Positions 22,735 through 29,063 of a stretch of 29,063 bases of DNA are shown here, piece after piece (the stretch's first letter is position 1; each line of letters starts with the position of its first letter). The position numbers and the translations under genes are program-made. Location of the stretch: positions 1 to 29,063 of the forward strand of contig JBAPRR010000454.1 of NCBI GenBank assembly GCA_049281195.1, in the 5' to 3' direction. Under the pieces are notes generated by a model that saw only the letters and a program-made list of their open reading frames with translations, was not told the DNA's origin and ran no database searches. This DNA comes from JBAPRR01 sp049281195 (GTDB taxonomy: Bacteria; Actinomycetota; Acidimicrobiia; Acidimicrobiales; CAVXTF01).

Positions 22735-22757
22735 CCCGGGACCCGTCGGGTCCCGGG
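22735..22757. terminator. Strong hairpin terminator between convergent genes
   Basis: CCCGGGACCC-GTC-GGGTCCCGGG is a perfect 10-bp GC-rich stem with a three-base loop, 15 bases after the stop of the secreted-protein gene. On the plus strand it is followed by ATACTTCTTCTCCTT, a pyrimidine-rich though interrupted T tract. Being symmetrical it may stop transcription from both sides, including the convergent MFS gene. Confidence 0.8.
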
Positions 22758-22826
22758 ATACTTCTTCTCCTTGAACAACACACCGGTTGAGACTACGGGC
22801 GGCGACTTCGATGCGGCCTTGGGACC

Positions 22827-24371
22827 TCAGTTTCCAGTGGTGGCGCGGGCTGCCGGTCGCCGGGAAGCGCCGGTCACGTTGGACAAGTGTGGCGAAGCAG
22901 ACGCGACAGACGACAAGGGACTGGCGATGTCTTCAAGGGACTTTCCCTCCGCCGCCACTCCGAGGAAAGTCTCGATGAGGCCGCCGAAAATCATCACCCC
23001 CGCGCCAATGAGGTAACCGATGAACAGCTTGAAGTGGTCCGTTCCTGTACCGATCAGCATTCCGTAGAGCCAGGGCCCCATCGCGCCGAAACTCTGCGCA
23101 ATGGCGAAGAACACCGCGATCGCTTTGGCTCTCACTTCGACGGGGAAGATCTCGCTGACCGTCAGATAGGCCGAACTGGCGCCCGCGGAAGCGAAGAAGA
23201 AGATCACACACCAGCACACGGTTTGAGTGACGGCATCCAGAGCCCCGGCGTTAAACAAGAATGCACTCACTGCCAATAGAGCACCGGACAATATGTAAGT
23301 CCCGGCGATCATCCGTCGCCGACCGATCGTGTCGAAGAGGTGACCGATCGTCAGTGGACCGATCAGGTTCCCGAGAGCGAAGAAGATGAAGTAGTAAGCA
23401 GTGTCCTTGCTGGCAACGTGGTAGATCTTGGTGAGCACGAGGGCATAAGTGAAAAAGATCGCGTTGTAAAGGAACGACTGCGTGATCATCAGGCTCGCAC
23501 CAAGGATCGAGCGACGCGGGTACTTGGCGAACAGTGTCCGTGCCAACGCTACAAACCCGATATTGGTGGCCGGCGTGATCTCGATTGCCTTGGATTCGTC
23601 GACTTCTCCAAGCTCTGCTCGAGACTCCTTGGTGGCGGATTCGATCTGATCGACAGCCGCATTCGCTTCTTTTTCGCGACCGTGCATTAGTAGCCAGCGG
23701 GGACTTTCAGGAAGGTTCTTGCGTACGAACAAGATGACCACGCCAAGCAGGGGTCCGAACAGAAACGCGACCCGCCACGAGTAGCTGACCGACAGGTGGT
23801 TGACGACGAGCAAGGTCAGCACCGTCCCGAGGAGCGCCCCGCCCCAGTATGTGCCGTTGACTGCGATGTCCACCCGGCCCCTGTACTTGGCAGGGATCAG
23901 CTCGTCTATGGCCGAGTTGATGGCGGCGTACTCGCCGCCGATACCCATTCCGGCGACGAAACGTGAAACCCAGAGCCAGTACACCCACACCTCTGAGTGA
24001 CCGAACGTGAGACCGCTCATCAGGCCGCCGAACAGATACACGCCAAGCGTGATCATGAAGAGGTTGCGCCTACCCCACTTGTCGGACAGCCGCCCGAAGA
24101 ACAGGGCGCCGGCGACTTCGCCCAGCAGGTAGACCGTCCCCACTGCAAATGCGACCTCTGACGAGGACAGGTTCAGCGATTGCTTATTACTGATGAAGTT
24201 GGTGACGTTGCTGGCGATCGTGATTTCGAGCCCGTCCAGAACCCAGGCGACTCCAAGTGCCACCACCAGCTTTGTGTGGAACCGAGACCAGGCGAGCCTG
24301 TCGAGCCTCGCCGGGATCAAACTTCGAATGGTCTGCTTACCCGCCGCTTCTTCCCCCGCCTGCACTGTCAT
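22827..24371 (-). CDS. MFS transporter (sugar/metabolite porter type)
   Basis: A 514-residue transporter with twelve membrane segments. FHTKLVVALGVAWVLDGLEI leads into TM1; GRLSDKWGRRNLFMITLGVY is the loop 2-3 motif; RFVAGMGIGGEYAAINSAIDELIPAKYRGR marks TM4-5 and loop; LPESPRWL follows TM6; IGRRRMIAG is the second-half copy. These are sugar-porter/metabolite:H+ symporter motifs; the substrate cannot be told. The ATG at 24371 is chosen because AAAGGA lies eight bases before it; the reading from 24401 begins at a GTG without a ribosome site. It shares a 172-bp divergent promoter region with the DUF998 gene, in which I see only a short inverted repeat GAAAC-TCGT-GTTTC (24408-24421). Confidence 0.9.
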   Translation of the reverse strand: MTVQAGEEAAGKQTIRSLIPARLDRLAWSRFHTKLVVALGVAWVLDGLEITIASNVTNFISNKQSLNLSSSEVAFAVGTVYLLGEVAGALFFGRLSDKWGRRNLFMITLGVYLFGGLMSGLTFGHSEVWVYWLWVSRFVAGMGIGGEYAAINSAIDELIPAKYRGRVDIAVNGTYWGGALLGTVLTLLVVNHLSVSYSWRVAFLFGPLLGVVILFVRKNLPESPRWLLMHGREKEANAAVDQIESATKESRAELGEVDESKAIEITPATNIGFVALARTLFAKYPRRSILGASLMITQSFLYNAIFFTYALVLTKIYHVASKDTAYYFIFFALGNLIGPLTIGHLFDTIGRRRMIAGTYILSGALLAVSAFLFNAGALDAVTQTVCWCVIFFFASAGASSAYLTVSEIFPVEVRAKAIAVFFAIAQSFGAMGPWLYGMLIGTGTDHFKLFIGYLIGAGVMIFGGLIETFLGVAAEGKSLEDIASPLSSVASASPHLSNVTGASRRPAARATTGN

Positions 24372-24543
24372 GTCCCATGTCCTTTCGACTCGGAGTACCA
24401 CTTCCCAGAAACTCGTGTTTCACTCGACGCGACAGCGTGTTAATCCGTTCACGAAGGGACTGTTCGAGAGTTTGCGGAGCCGCAGGGGTCGCTGGGCGTC
24501 CACGCGGACGTTTCCTGTGGGGACCGACCCGTAGGATCCGACG

Positions 24544-25131
24544 GTGAAACAGATCCCGCGGTGGGCGCTCGCATCATCTGCAGCCGCGCCTTTGCTCCTC
24601 GGAGGCGGCTTGGCAGTGGCCCAGTTGCTACAACCGTCTGGGTACGACCCTGTTCGCGACACCATCAGCGCCCTGGCCGCCCATGAGGCAACCGACCGTT
24701 GGGTTATGACGTCGGCTTTGGCAGGGCTGGGCGTCTGCCACGTCATCACCGCAGCAGGCCTGCGACCGGCACGAGGCGCCGGCCGAGTAGTGCTCGCGTG
24801 TGGCGGTGTGGCGACGGTGATGGTCGCCGTTTTCCCTCAACCGGCCCACGGCAACTCCGTGGCGCACACCATTGCAGCAACCGTGGCATTCATTGCTCTC
24901 GGTGCGTGGCCTCCATTCTCGGCGCGTGGCCATTCGCGTACGCCATTGCTCAGGCGTTCGAGCACAATCACAGCTTCGGTGGGCATGCTTGGGCTGGTGG
25001 CTTGGTTTGCCATCGAGGTTCACGGTGGACAGCGTGGACTTTCAGAACGAGCTGCGGCCGGCGCACAAGCGTTGTGGCCATTAGCCGTCGTCGTAACCAC
25101 TCGGCGGTTCGCGGGGCGGACTCGGTCATAA
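24544..25131 (+). CDS. DUF998-family membrane protein
   Basis: A 195-residue integral membrane protein with about six hydrophobic segments. The pattern GYDPVRDTISALAAHEATDRWVMTSALAGLGVCHVITAAGLR and the later PQPAHGNSVAHTIAATVAFIALGAWPP fit the DUF998 family, whose role is unknown. The start is a GTG with TAGGA eight bases before it. It is the first gene of a plus-strand run of five and lies nine bases before the DoxX-like gene, so at least these two are an operon. Confidence 0.85.
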   Translation: MKQIPRWALASSAAAPLLLGGGLAVAQLLQPSGYDPVRDTISALAAHEATDRWVMTSALAGLGVCHVITAAGLRPARGAGRVVLACGGVATVMVAVFPQPAHGNSVAHTIAATVAFIALGAWPPFSARGHSRTPLLRRSSTITASVGMLGLVAWFAIEVHGGQRGLSERAAAGAQALWPLAVVVTTRRFAGRTRS

Positions 25132-25140
25132 GGTGCGAGG

Positions 25141-25569
25141 GTGAACCAAGCACGCGGCACAGACCGACCTCCTAGGGCCTGGCGGTCTTATCTGCCGTGG
25201 ATCGACGCTTCTGCGTTCACCGTCAGTGGAGTCATCCACCTGGCCCACCCCACGACGTTCACATCGATCGTCCCTCACTTCTTGCCGTTTCCGACCGAGT
25301 TGGTTTACGCCAGTGGCGTGGCCGAATTGGTCTGCGCGATCGGGCTGTGGCGCCGGCAGCGCTGGGCCGGCATAGCTGCCGCTGTCCTTCTTGTCGTCAT
25401 CTGGCCCGCAAATCTGCAAGACGCCATCACCGCGCAGCAGGGCCATGACATGGCAACCAAGGTCCTCACATGGGTGCGGTTCCCCCTGCAGGTTCCGCTC
25501 ATCTGGTTTGCGCTGCAATCCGGTAGAAAGTCCGCCGTAGTGGCCGAGGGACCGGCTCCGGTCGGCTAG
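25141..25569 (+). CDS. DoxX-like membrane protein
   Basis: A 142-residue membrane protein with four hydrophobic segments: IDASAFTVSGVIHLAHPTTF, PTELVYASGVAELVCAIGLWRR, WAGIAAAVLLVVIWPANLQDAI and WVRFPLQVPLIWFAL. This four-helix pattern, the A-G-V-x-E-L turn before helix 2 and the WPANxQ stretch belong to the DoxX/DoxD-like superfamily, whose members take part in redox or sulfur metabolism in some species but are mostly unassigned. Start GTG nine bases after the DUF998 stop, with an AAGGTGCGAGG before it. Most likely co-transcribed with DUF998. A role in respiration is only a possibility. Confidence 0.82.
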   Translation: MNQARGTDRPPRAWRSYLPWIDASAFTVSGVIHLAHPTTFTSIVPHFLPFPTELVYASGVAELVCAIGLWRRQRWAGIAAAVLLVVIWPANLQDAITAQQGHDMATKVLTWVRFPLQVPLIWFALQSGRKSAVVAEGPAPVG

Positions 25570-25575
25570 GGAGAA

Positions 25576-25595
25576 ACGATCGACCGATCGATCGT
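25576..25595. promoter_or_regulatory. 20-bp inverted repeat upstream of carbonic anhydrase gene
   Basis: ACGATCGACCGATCGATCGT is an 8-4-8 inverted repeat seven bases after the DoxX-like stop. It could end the DUF998-DoxX transcript (no T-run on the plus strand, however) or serve as an operator for the next gene. GATC-rich composition makes part of the symmetry likely to be chance. Confidence 0.35.
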
Positions 25596-25636
25596 GCTTT
25601 GCGCACACCTTGACGGCAACCCGTTGCCGGTGGAAA

Positions 25637-25673
25637 CATGACCAAATCACTCGGAAATGGAGGATTGGTCATG
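25637..25673 (+). promoter_or_regulatory. Possible start-codon-occluding mRNA hairpin of the carbonic anhydrase gene
   Basis: CATGACCAA (25637-25645) pairs perfectly with TTGGTCATG (25665-25673), which contains the start codon of the carbonic anhydrase gene; TC/GA can extend the stem beyond one bulged base. The Shine-Dalgarno TGGAGGA lies in the loop. Such a fold could reduce initiation until opened by heat, ligand or a protein. It could also be chance. Confidence 0.4.
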
Positions 25674-26162
25674 AGTTCCACCGATGAGCTGCTCACCAAT
25701 AACGTCTCCTATGTGACTGGATTCGACCAAGGGGAGCTCCCCCTTCCCCCTGCCAAGAAGCTTGCTGTTCTGGCGTGCATGGATGCCCGACTCGACCCGG
25801 CCAAGGCCCTCGGCCTCAAGGAGGGTGATGCACACGTGATCCGTAATGCGGGTGGTGTTGCTAGTGAGGACGCGATCCGAAGCCTGGTGATCTCACAGAG
25901 GCTGCTCGGGACCGAAGAGATCATCCTCATTCATCACACAGACTGCGGGATGGAGACATTCAGCGACGACGACGTCAAAGAGAAGATCTTTGCCGACACG
26001 GGCCTGCGCCCAAGCTTCGCTCTCGAGGCATTCCCCAAGGCTGAAGAGGACGTAAAGCAGACGGCTGCACGTATCAAGGCCAGTCCGTTCATCCCCCATA
26101 AAAACATCCGCGGGTTCGTCTACGAGGTGGAAAGCGGCCGGCTCCGCGAAGTGAGCCTCTAA
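25671..26162 (+). CDS. canA: Beta-carbonic anhydrase, CanA type
   Basis: A 163-residue beta-class carbonic anhydrase, which interconverts CO2 and bicarbonate. Zinc ligands are Cys36 (ACMDAR), His89 and Cys92 (HHTDCGM); Asp38-Arg40 is the catalytic dyad. HVIRNAGGVASEDAIRSLVISQRLLGTEEIILIHHTDCG and the C-terminal IRGFVYEVESGRLREV match M. tuberculosis CanA (Rv1284) along the whole length, including exactly the same size from memory. The ATG has TGGAGGA six bases before it; a longer reading from 25638 is less likely. The mRNA around the start can fold into a hairpin that buries the start codon (see the regulatory feature). It stands 101 bp after DoxX and 39 bp before a secreted-protein gene. Role: bicarbonate supply and pH balance. 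Confidence 0.93.
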   Translation: MSSTDELLTNNVSYVTGFDQGELPLPPAKKLAVLACMDARLDPAKALGLKEGDAHVIRNAGGVASEDAIRSLVISQRLLGTEEIILIHHTDCGMETFSDDDVKEKIFADTGLRPSFALEAFPKAEEDVKQTAARIKASPFIPHKNIRGFVYEVESGRLREVSL

Positions 26163-26201
26163 AGGCGCGATAGCTTGAGATACCAGGGGGAATGGCACAC
26201 C

Positions 26202-26648
26202 ATGAAACGACTGGCGGTCGCAGCAGGCTTTGCGGTCTTGGCGGCACTATCCGGCTCGGCACTTGCGTTCGCTGACGCAAGTCCGACAACGAACGCTACG
26301 GGGACCGTGAGAACTGTTCCTATGGCTACCTTGACCGGACAACCCGAAACGACGACGACGACGACGACGCTCAGCGGAAGCGGAGCGAAGGTCGTATTCA
26401 CCCCGAGCCGGCTCACCGGTGTTCCTGTCGTGGTCAGCACTTCTGACTGCAGCACTTCGAACTACTCCTTCTCCATCGTCAACTCGACGGGGCGAACCCA
26501 GAAGGTGCTTTTGAACGGCGCGATCGTGACGAAGATCCTTCCCGAACAAGGGGCCCTCGTGTGTCTCGACAGCCCTGGTAAGTACACCTTCGCTCTTCGA
26601 TCCAGTTCCACCGCGACGTTGAAGGTCGTTACCGCCAGCTCCAGCTAA
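26202..26648 (+). CDS. Small secreted two-cysteine protein (family S, copy B)
   Basis: A 148-residue exported protein. Signal peptide 1-26 (MKRLAVAAGFAVLAALSGSALAFADA). A Thr-rich linker follows, including seven Thr codons ACG in a row (about 50-56), then LSGSG (57-61), Cys83, STSNYSFSIVNSTG (84-97), KILPEQGALVC with Cys121, YTFALRSSS and LKVVTAS. The order and the 38-residue cysteine spacing match the protein at 22300-22719 closely and that at 4880-5311 distantly. AGGGGG lies eleven bases before the ATG, a little long; an upstream in-frame start at 26175 has no ribosome site. It sits between the carbonic anhydrase and hydrolase genes on the same strand. Function unknown. Confidence 0.85.
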   Translation: MKRLAVAAGFAVLAALSGSALAFADASPTTNATGTVRTVPMATLTGQPETTTTTTTLSGSGAKVVFTPSRLTGVPVVVSTSDCSTSNYSFSIVNSTGRTQKVLLNGAIVTKILPEQGALVCLDSPGKYTFALRSSSTATLKVVTASSS

Positions 26649-26685
26649 GAGGCCCGCGTCGCCGGATGCAATTAGGGTCGTTACC

Positions 26686-27528
26686 GTGCCCGAATTCTCC
26701 AGGTCCGAGACCGAACAACTCGACCGCGCAAACGCGTCTCCCCAGACTCCGGTCGTCTTCATCCATGGGCTGTGGCTCCTGCCCAGTAGTTGGGATCGAT
26801 GGGCCGAGCTGTTCAGGTCCGCCGGCTACGTCACACTCCAACCGGGGTGGCCGGACGATCCCGAAACCGTGGCCGAGGCGAACGCGAATCCGGAGGTCTT
26901 CGCCCACAAGTCAGTCAAACAAGTCGTCGACCACATGGACGCGTTCATCCACAAGCTCAAAAAGAAGCCTGCCGTCGTCGGGCATTCGTTCGGAGGACTG
27001 TTCACCCAGATGCTCGCCGGCCGAGGCTCGTCGGCGGTGTCGGTGTCAATCGATGGTGCGCCTTACCGGGGAATCCGCAAGCTTCCAGTTAGTTCGCTCA
27101 AGGCGGCGGCGCCGGTGCTCATGAATCCCCTCAACCGCAGGCGCGCCGTGGCGCTCACCTTTGCGCAGTTCCGATTTGCGTTCGCAAACGCTGTCTCCGA
27201 AGACGAAGCCAAAGAGTTGCACACCACCTATGCGGTGCCCGGTAGTGGCGTGCCGCTGTTTCAGGCGGCGGCCGCGAACGTTGATCCGTGGACCGAATTG
27301 AAGGTGAAGACCAAGGCCAAGGACCGCGGTCCGATGCTTATAATCAGCGGTCAGAACGACAACACCGTTCCAGACGTGATCTCGCGCAAGGCCTTCGAGC
27401 TGCAGTCGCGCAACGCAGCAGTTACCGAGTACGCCGAGATGTCCGGCCGGGGACACTCACTGCCGATCGACAGTGGTTGGCAAGAGGTGGCCGAGGCGGC
27501 TCTGAACTTCGTAAAACGGTTCACTTAG
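26686..27528 (+). CDS. Alpha/beta hydrolase
   Basis: A 280-residue alpha/beta hydrolase without signal peptide. Nucleophile Ser101 in VVGHSFGGL, acid Asp225 in ISGQNDNTVP, histidine His257 in GRGHSLP; HGLWL at 27-31 is the oxyanion region. It is related to lipase/esterase-like actinobacterial hydrolases starting PVVFIHGLWLLPSSW, and differs from the haloperoxidase-like protein at 3548-4372. Substrate unknown. The start is a GTG with TTAGGG upstream. Its stop is three bases from the stop of the convergent COG4705 gene, with no terminator seen. Confidence 0.9.
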   Translation: MPEFSRSETEQLDRANASPQTPVVFIHGLWLLPSSWDRWAELFRSAGYVTLQPGWPDDPETVAEANANPEVFAHKSVKQVVDHMDAFIHKLKKKPAVVGHSFGGLFTQMLAGRGSSAVSVSIDGAPYRGIRKLPVSSLKAAAPVLMNPLNRRRAVALTFAQFRFAFANAVSEDEAKELHTTYAVPGSGVPLFQAAAANVDPWTELKVKTKAKDRGPMLIISGQNDNTVPDVISRKAFELQSRNAAVTEYAEMSGRGHSLPIDSGWQEVAEAALNFVKRFT

Positions 27529-27531
27529 TCG

Positions 27532-28317
27532 CTACTCCCCTGCACCCGGTCCCGGGGTAGCGGGAGGTTGGATGTCGTTGCGGGCCAGAGCCAGGTAGGT
27601 GACGAGGACACCGACCATCAATGCGACGACCACCGCGGTCGGGCCGTCACCGAAGTTCACTCCACCGATCGAGTGCGACTTGCTCACGTAGTCGGCGAAC
27701 GAGGCTCCGAGCGGACGCGTCAACACGTATGCGACCCAGAAGGTCAGAACTTCGTTCTGTTTGAGGACCCACCTGGCGAACGCGGGAATGAGGATCAACG
27801 CCCCGAACATGATTCCCGATGCGAGATAACCGATGTCGACGACGCTCGCTGTGAAATCCCCGAGCGCGGTACCGAGCGCGAAGGTGGCGAAAACGGTGGC
27901 CCAATAGAACACTTCGCGTCTTCGCGTCGTGATGCTGTGAAACGAGATCGTTCCCTCTGTGCGCTGCCAGATCAGGAAAACTCCTGCCAGCACGACGGCC
28001 CACAGGATCGTCGTTCCCGCGTAGGGGATGTGGAAGTCCAGGTGCAAAGTGTCCGACACACCAGTGCCGAAGATCGCGATGGCATACGCCAGGAACCAGT
28101 ACGACACCGCAAAGTAACGACGGGTCGAGAATTGCCACACCAGTCCCACAATAAGAAGAGCAAGTTCGACCGCCGCGCCTGTGACCTTGCTTCCGAGAGC
28201 GAGATAGTCCGATGTTGCTTCACCGCCCGCTGTTGTCAGGATCTTGATCACCCAGAACAACAGAGTCACTTCTGGAACCTTCGCAGCAACAGGTCGAGCG
28301 AAATTCACCTTGCGCAT
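27532..28317 (-). CDS. COG4705-type integral membrane protein
   Basis: A 261-residue membrane protein with about eight hydrophobic segments arranged as two similar halves: KVPEVTLLFWVIKILTTAGGEATSDYL in the first and VLTFWVAYVLTRPLGASFADYVSK in the second. This 'TxGExxSD ... PLGASxAD' pattern marks the uncharacterised COG4705 membrane-anchored protein family. The function is unknown. I prefer the ATG at 28317 because the family begins a few residues before KVPEVT; the longer reading to 28407 begins at a TTG with no ribosome site and adds a non-conserved head. No clear ribosome site precedes 28317 either. Confidence 0.82.
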   Translation of the reverse strand: MRKVNFARPVAAKVPEVTLLFWVIKILTTAGGEATSDYLALGSKVTGAAVELALLIVGLVWQFSTRRYFAVSYWFLAYAIAIFGTGVSDTLHLDFHIPYAGTTILWAVVLAGVFLIWQRTEGTISFHSITTRRREVFYWATVFATFALGTALGDFTASVVDIGYLASGIMFGALILIPAFARWVLKQNEVLTFWVAYVLTRPLGASFADYVSKSHSIGGVNFGDGPTAVVVALMVGVLVTYLALARNDIQPPATPGPGAGE

Positions 28318-28648
28318 CAAGTCATTTTGACTGACACAGTCGCTTCCAAGGTGACTCACATGTTGTACATGTTGCGGTTGGTGCGCACACGGAGAGTCAC
28401 TTTTCAAAGATAAGAGTTCACAGGCTCTTAATTTCCCTATGCGAACGACCCCATGCGTTTGTATACTCCCTGGCGTTGTGCTGTGGCGCGTAGAAGGTGC
28501 GCTGCTCGCCGGGGGAAGGAGGGGGCTAGATCCAGCTGTATGCCGGACTCTCGCGGGCCGTGCGCTGCTTTGCTCAGGAATCTCACACTACGGAGCTGTC
28601 TGACCGCGTGCTGCACACAACACAGCAGACCAACTATCAGGAGGAAGA
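28318..28648. promoter_or_regulatory. Divergent promoter region with several inverted repeats
   Basis: A 331-bp gene-free stretch between divergent genes. It contains AGTCA-TTT-TGACT (28320-28332), ACATGT-TGT-ACATGT (28358-28372), and GTGACTC (28351-28357) facing GAGTCAC (28394-28400). Such stacked symmetry suggests one or more dimeric regulators. TATACT at 28462-28467 could be a -10 box for the secreted-protein gene to the right, giving a leader of about 175 bases; no matching -35 is convincing. Confidence 0.42.
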
Positions 28649-29063
28649 ATGCGTATTCGCAAAATTGCGCTGGGGGCAGTTGCCCTCGCGTTCCCGCTCG
28701 GCATCCTCGCAGTTGCCGCCGCTCCGAGCATCGCCTCGGCGACGACACTGAAGACGGGTACCGGCACCTACGGTTGTTCGACCCTCACCGGCACCATCAA
28801 GTTCAACCCGCCTCTCTCGTCCAGCGGGACGGCCACATCTGACGCCGTTACGGCCACTGTGGACGCCAGCGGGTGCAAGGGCACCGGTGAGAAGCCGAAG
28901 GTGACCACGTCGACGAGTGTCGGCCACGCCACCATCGACTCGAACAACTGCTCAGCCCTCGAGAGTGGAGGCCTGCCGCCGGTTACGTTCACCATCACGT
29001 ACCCGAATGCTGCGCCTAGCACCTACGTGGCGACGACATCCGACACGGTTGGTTCTCCGATCA
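28649..29063 (+). CDS. Secreted protein, cut by the window end
   Basis: The frame runs from an ATG with a very strong CAGGAGGAAGA ribosome site to the end of the window without a stop: 138 codons are visible. Residues 1-31 form a signal peptide ending SIASA. The mature part is Thr/Ser/Gly-rich with cysteines at 43, 76 and 101 (TGTYGCSTLTGTIKFNPPLS, DASGCKGTG, SNNCSAL), consistent with a secreted beta-sandwich stabilised by disulphides. I recall similar strings in actinobacterial hypothetical secreted proteins. The cysteine pattern differs from the three family S proteins, so it is not a fourth copy. Function unknown. Confidence 0.85.
   Translation, partial: MRIRKIALGAVALAFPLGILAVAAAPSIASATTLKTGTGTYGCSTLTGTIKFNPPLSSSGTATSDAVTATVDASGCKGTGEKPKVTTSTSVGHATIDSNNCSALESGGLPPVTFTITYPNAAPSTYVATTSDTVGSPI

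Noticed and set aside
27568..28413. 281-codon plus-strand frame opposite the COG4705 gene
   Set aside because: The translation is charged, His/Arg/Asp-rich and lacks any motif, while the minus strand encodes a clear membrane protein.
28649..29063. Fourth member of the two-cysteine secreted family
   Set aside because: It has three cysteines with different spacing and lacks the N-x-N...G-x-G and FSVTN-like blocks, so it is a separate secreted family.

Overview
The window looks like a stretch of chromosome from a moderately high-GC actinobacterium, probably a soil or acid-tolerant lineage near the Acidimicrobiia. That placement is an inference. It rests on gene content: a carbonic anhydrase matching mycobacterial CanA (Rv1284), a class III cyclase with an Rv1264-type regulatory half, a TIGR00027 methyltransferase, the actinobacterial 'GLPPSEFTSRRDAL' coiled-coil family, many GTG/TTG starts and an eqolisin (G1) peptidase. 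I see no tRNA, rRNA, CRISPR array, complete insertion sequence or phage module. Gene density is normal, with many short divergent or convergent units.

Layout. 1-3.3 kb (minus): drug-efflux-type MFS transporter, a SnoaL-like protein coupled to an acetamidase/formamidase, and a 76-aa haem-less 'cytochrome-domain-like' protein. 3.5-6.1 kb: haloperoxidase-like hydrolase, orphan ClpX-type zinc-finger protein behind two tandem 19-bp palindromes, small secreted protein (family S, copy C), GNAT acetyltransferase. 6.2-9.6 kb: FkbM methyltransferase and TetR regulator, divergent from a class III CoA-transferase across a perfect operator-like palindrome. 9.6-14.5 kb: secreted eqolisin peptidase, convergent and stop-to-stop with a membrane-anchored PQQ-type beta-propeller; then a class III cyclase divergent from MgtC. 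14.5-19.8 kb: phosphate-symporter-like MFS transporter, helical protein, methyltransferase, TetR plus TIGR00027 methyltransferase operon with an operator-like site, coiled-coil protein. 20.1-22.8 kb: acyl-CoA desaturase, TIGR01777 epimerase, secreted protein (family S, copy A) and a strong terminator. 22.8-29.06 kb: MFS transporter, then a plus-strand run (DUF998 protein, DoxX-like protein, carbonic anhydrase, family S copy B, alpha/beta hydrolase), a COG4705 membrane protein, and a secreted protein cut by the window end.

How the genes may work together. Several products fit life at low or changing pH: an eqolisin (family active at acid pH), an Rv1264-like cyclase (pH/lipid-sensing half in M. 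tuberculosis), MgtC beside it, and a carbonic anhydrase. This is inference from families only. The most unusual signal is a family of three small secreted proteins scattered over 22 kb. They share an N-x-N-hydrophobic-x-G-x-G-like opening, an F-[ST]-[VI]-x-N-[TS] strand and two cysteines always exactly 38 residues apart. I do not recognise this family.
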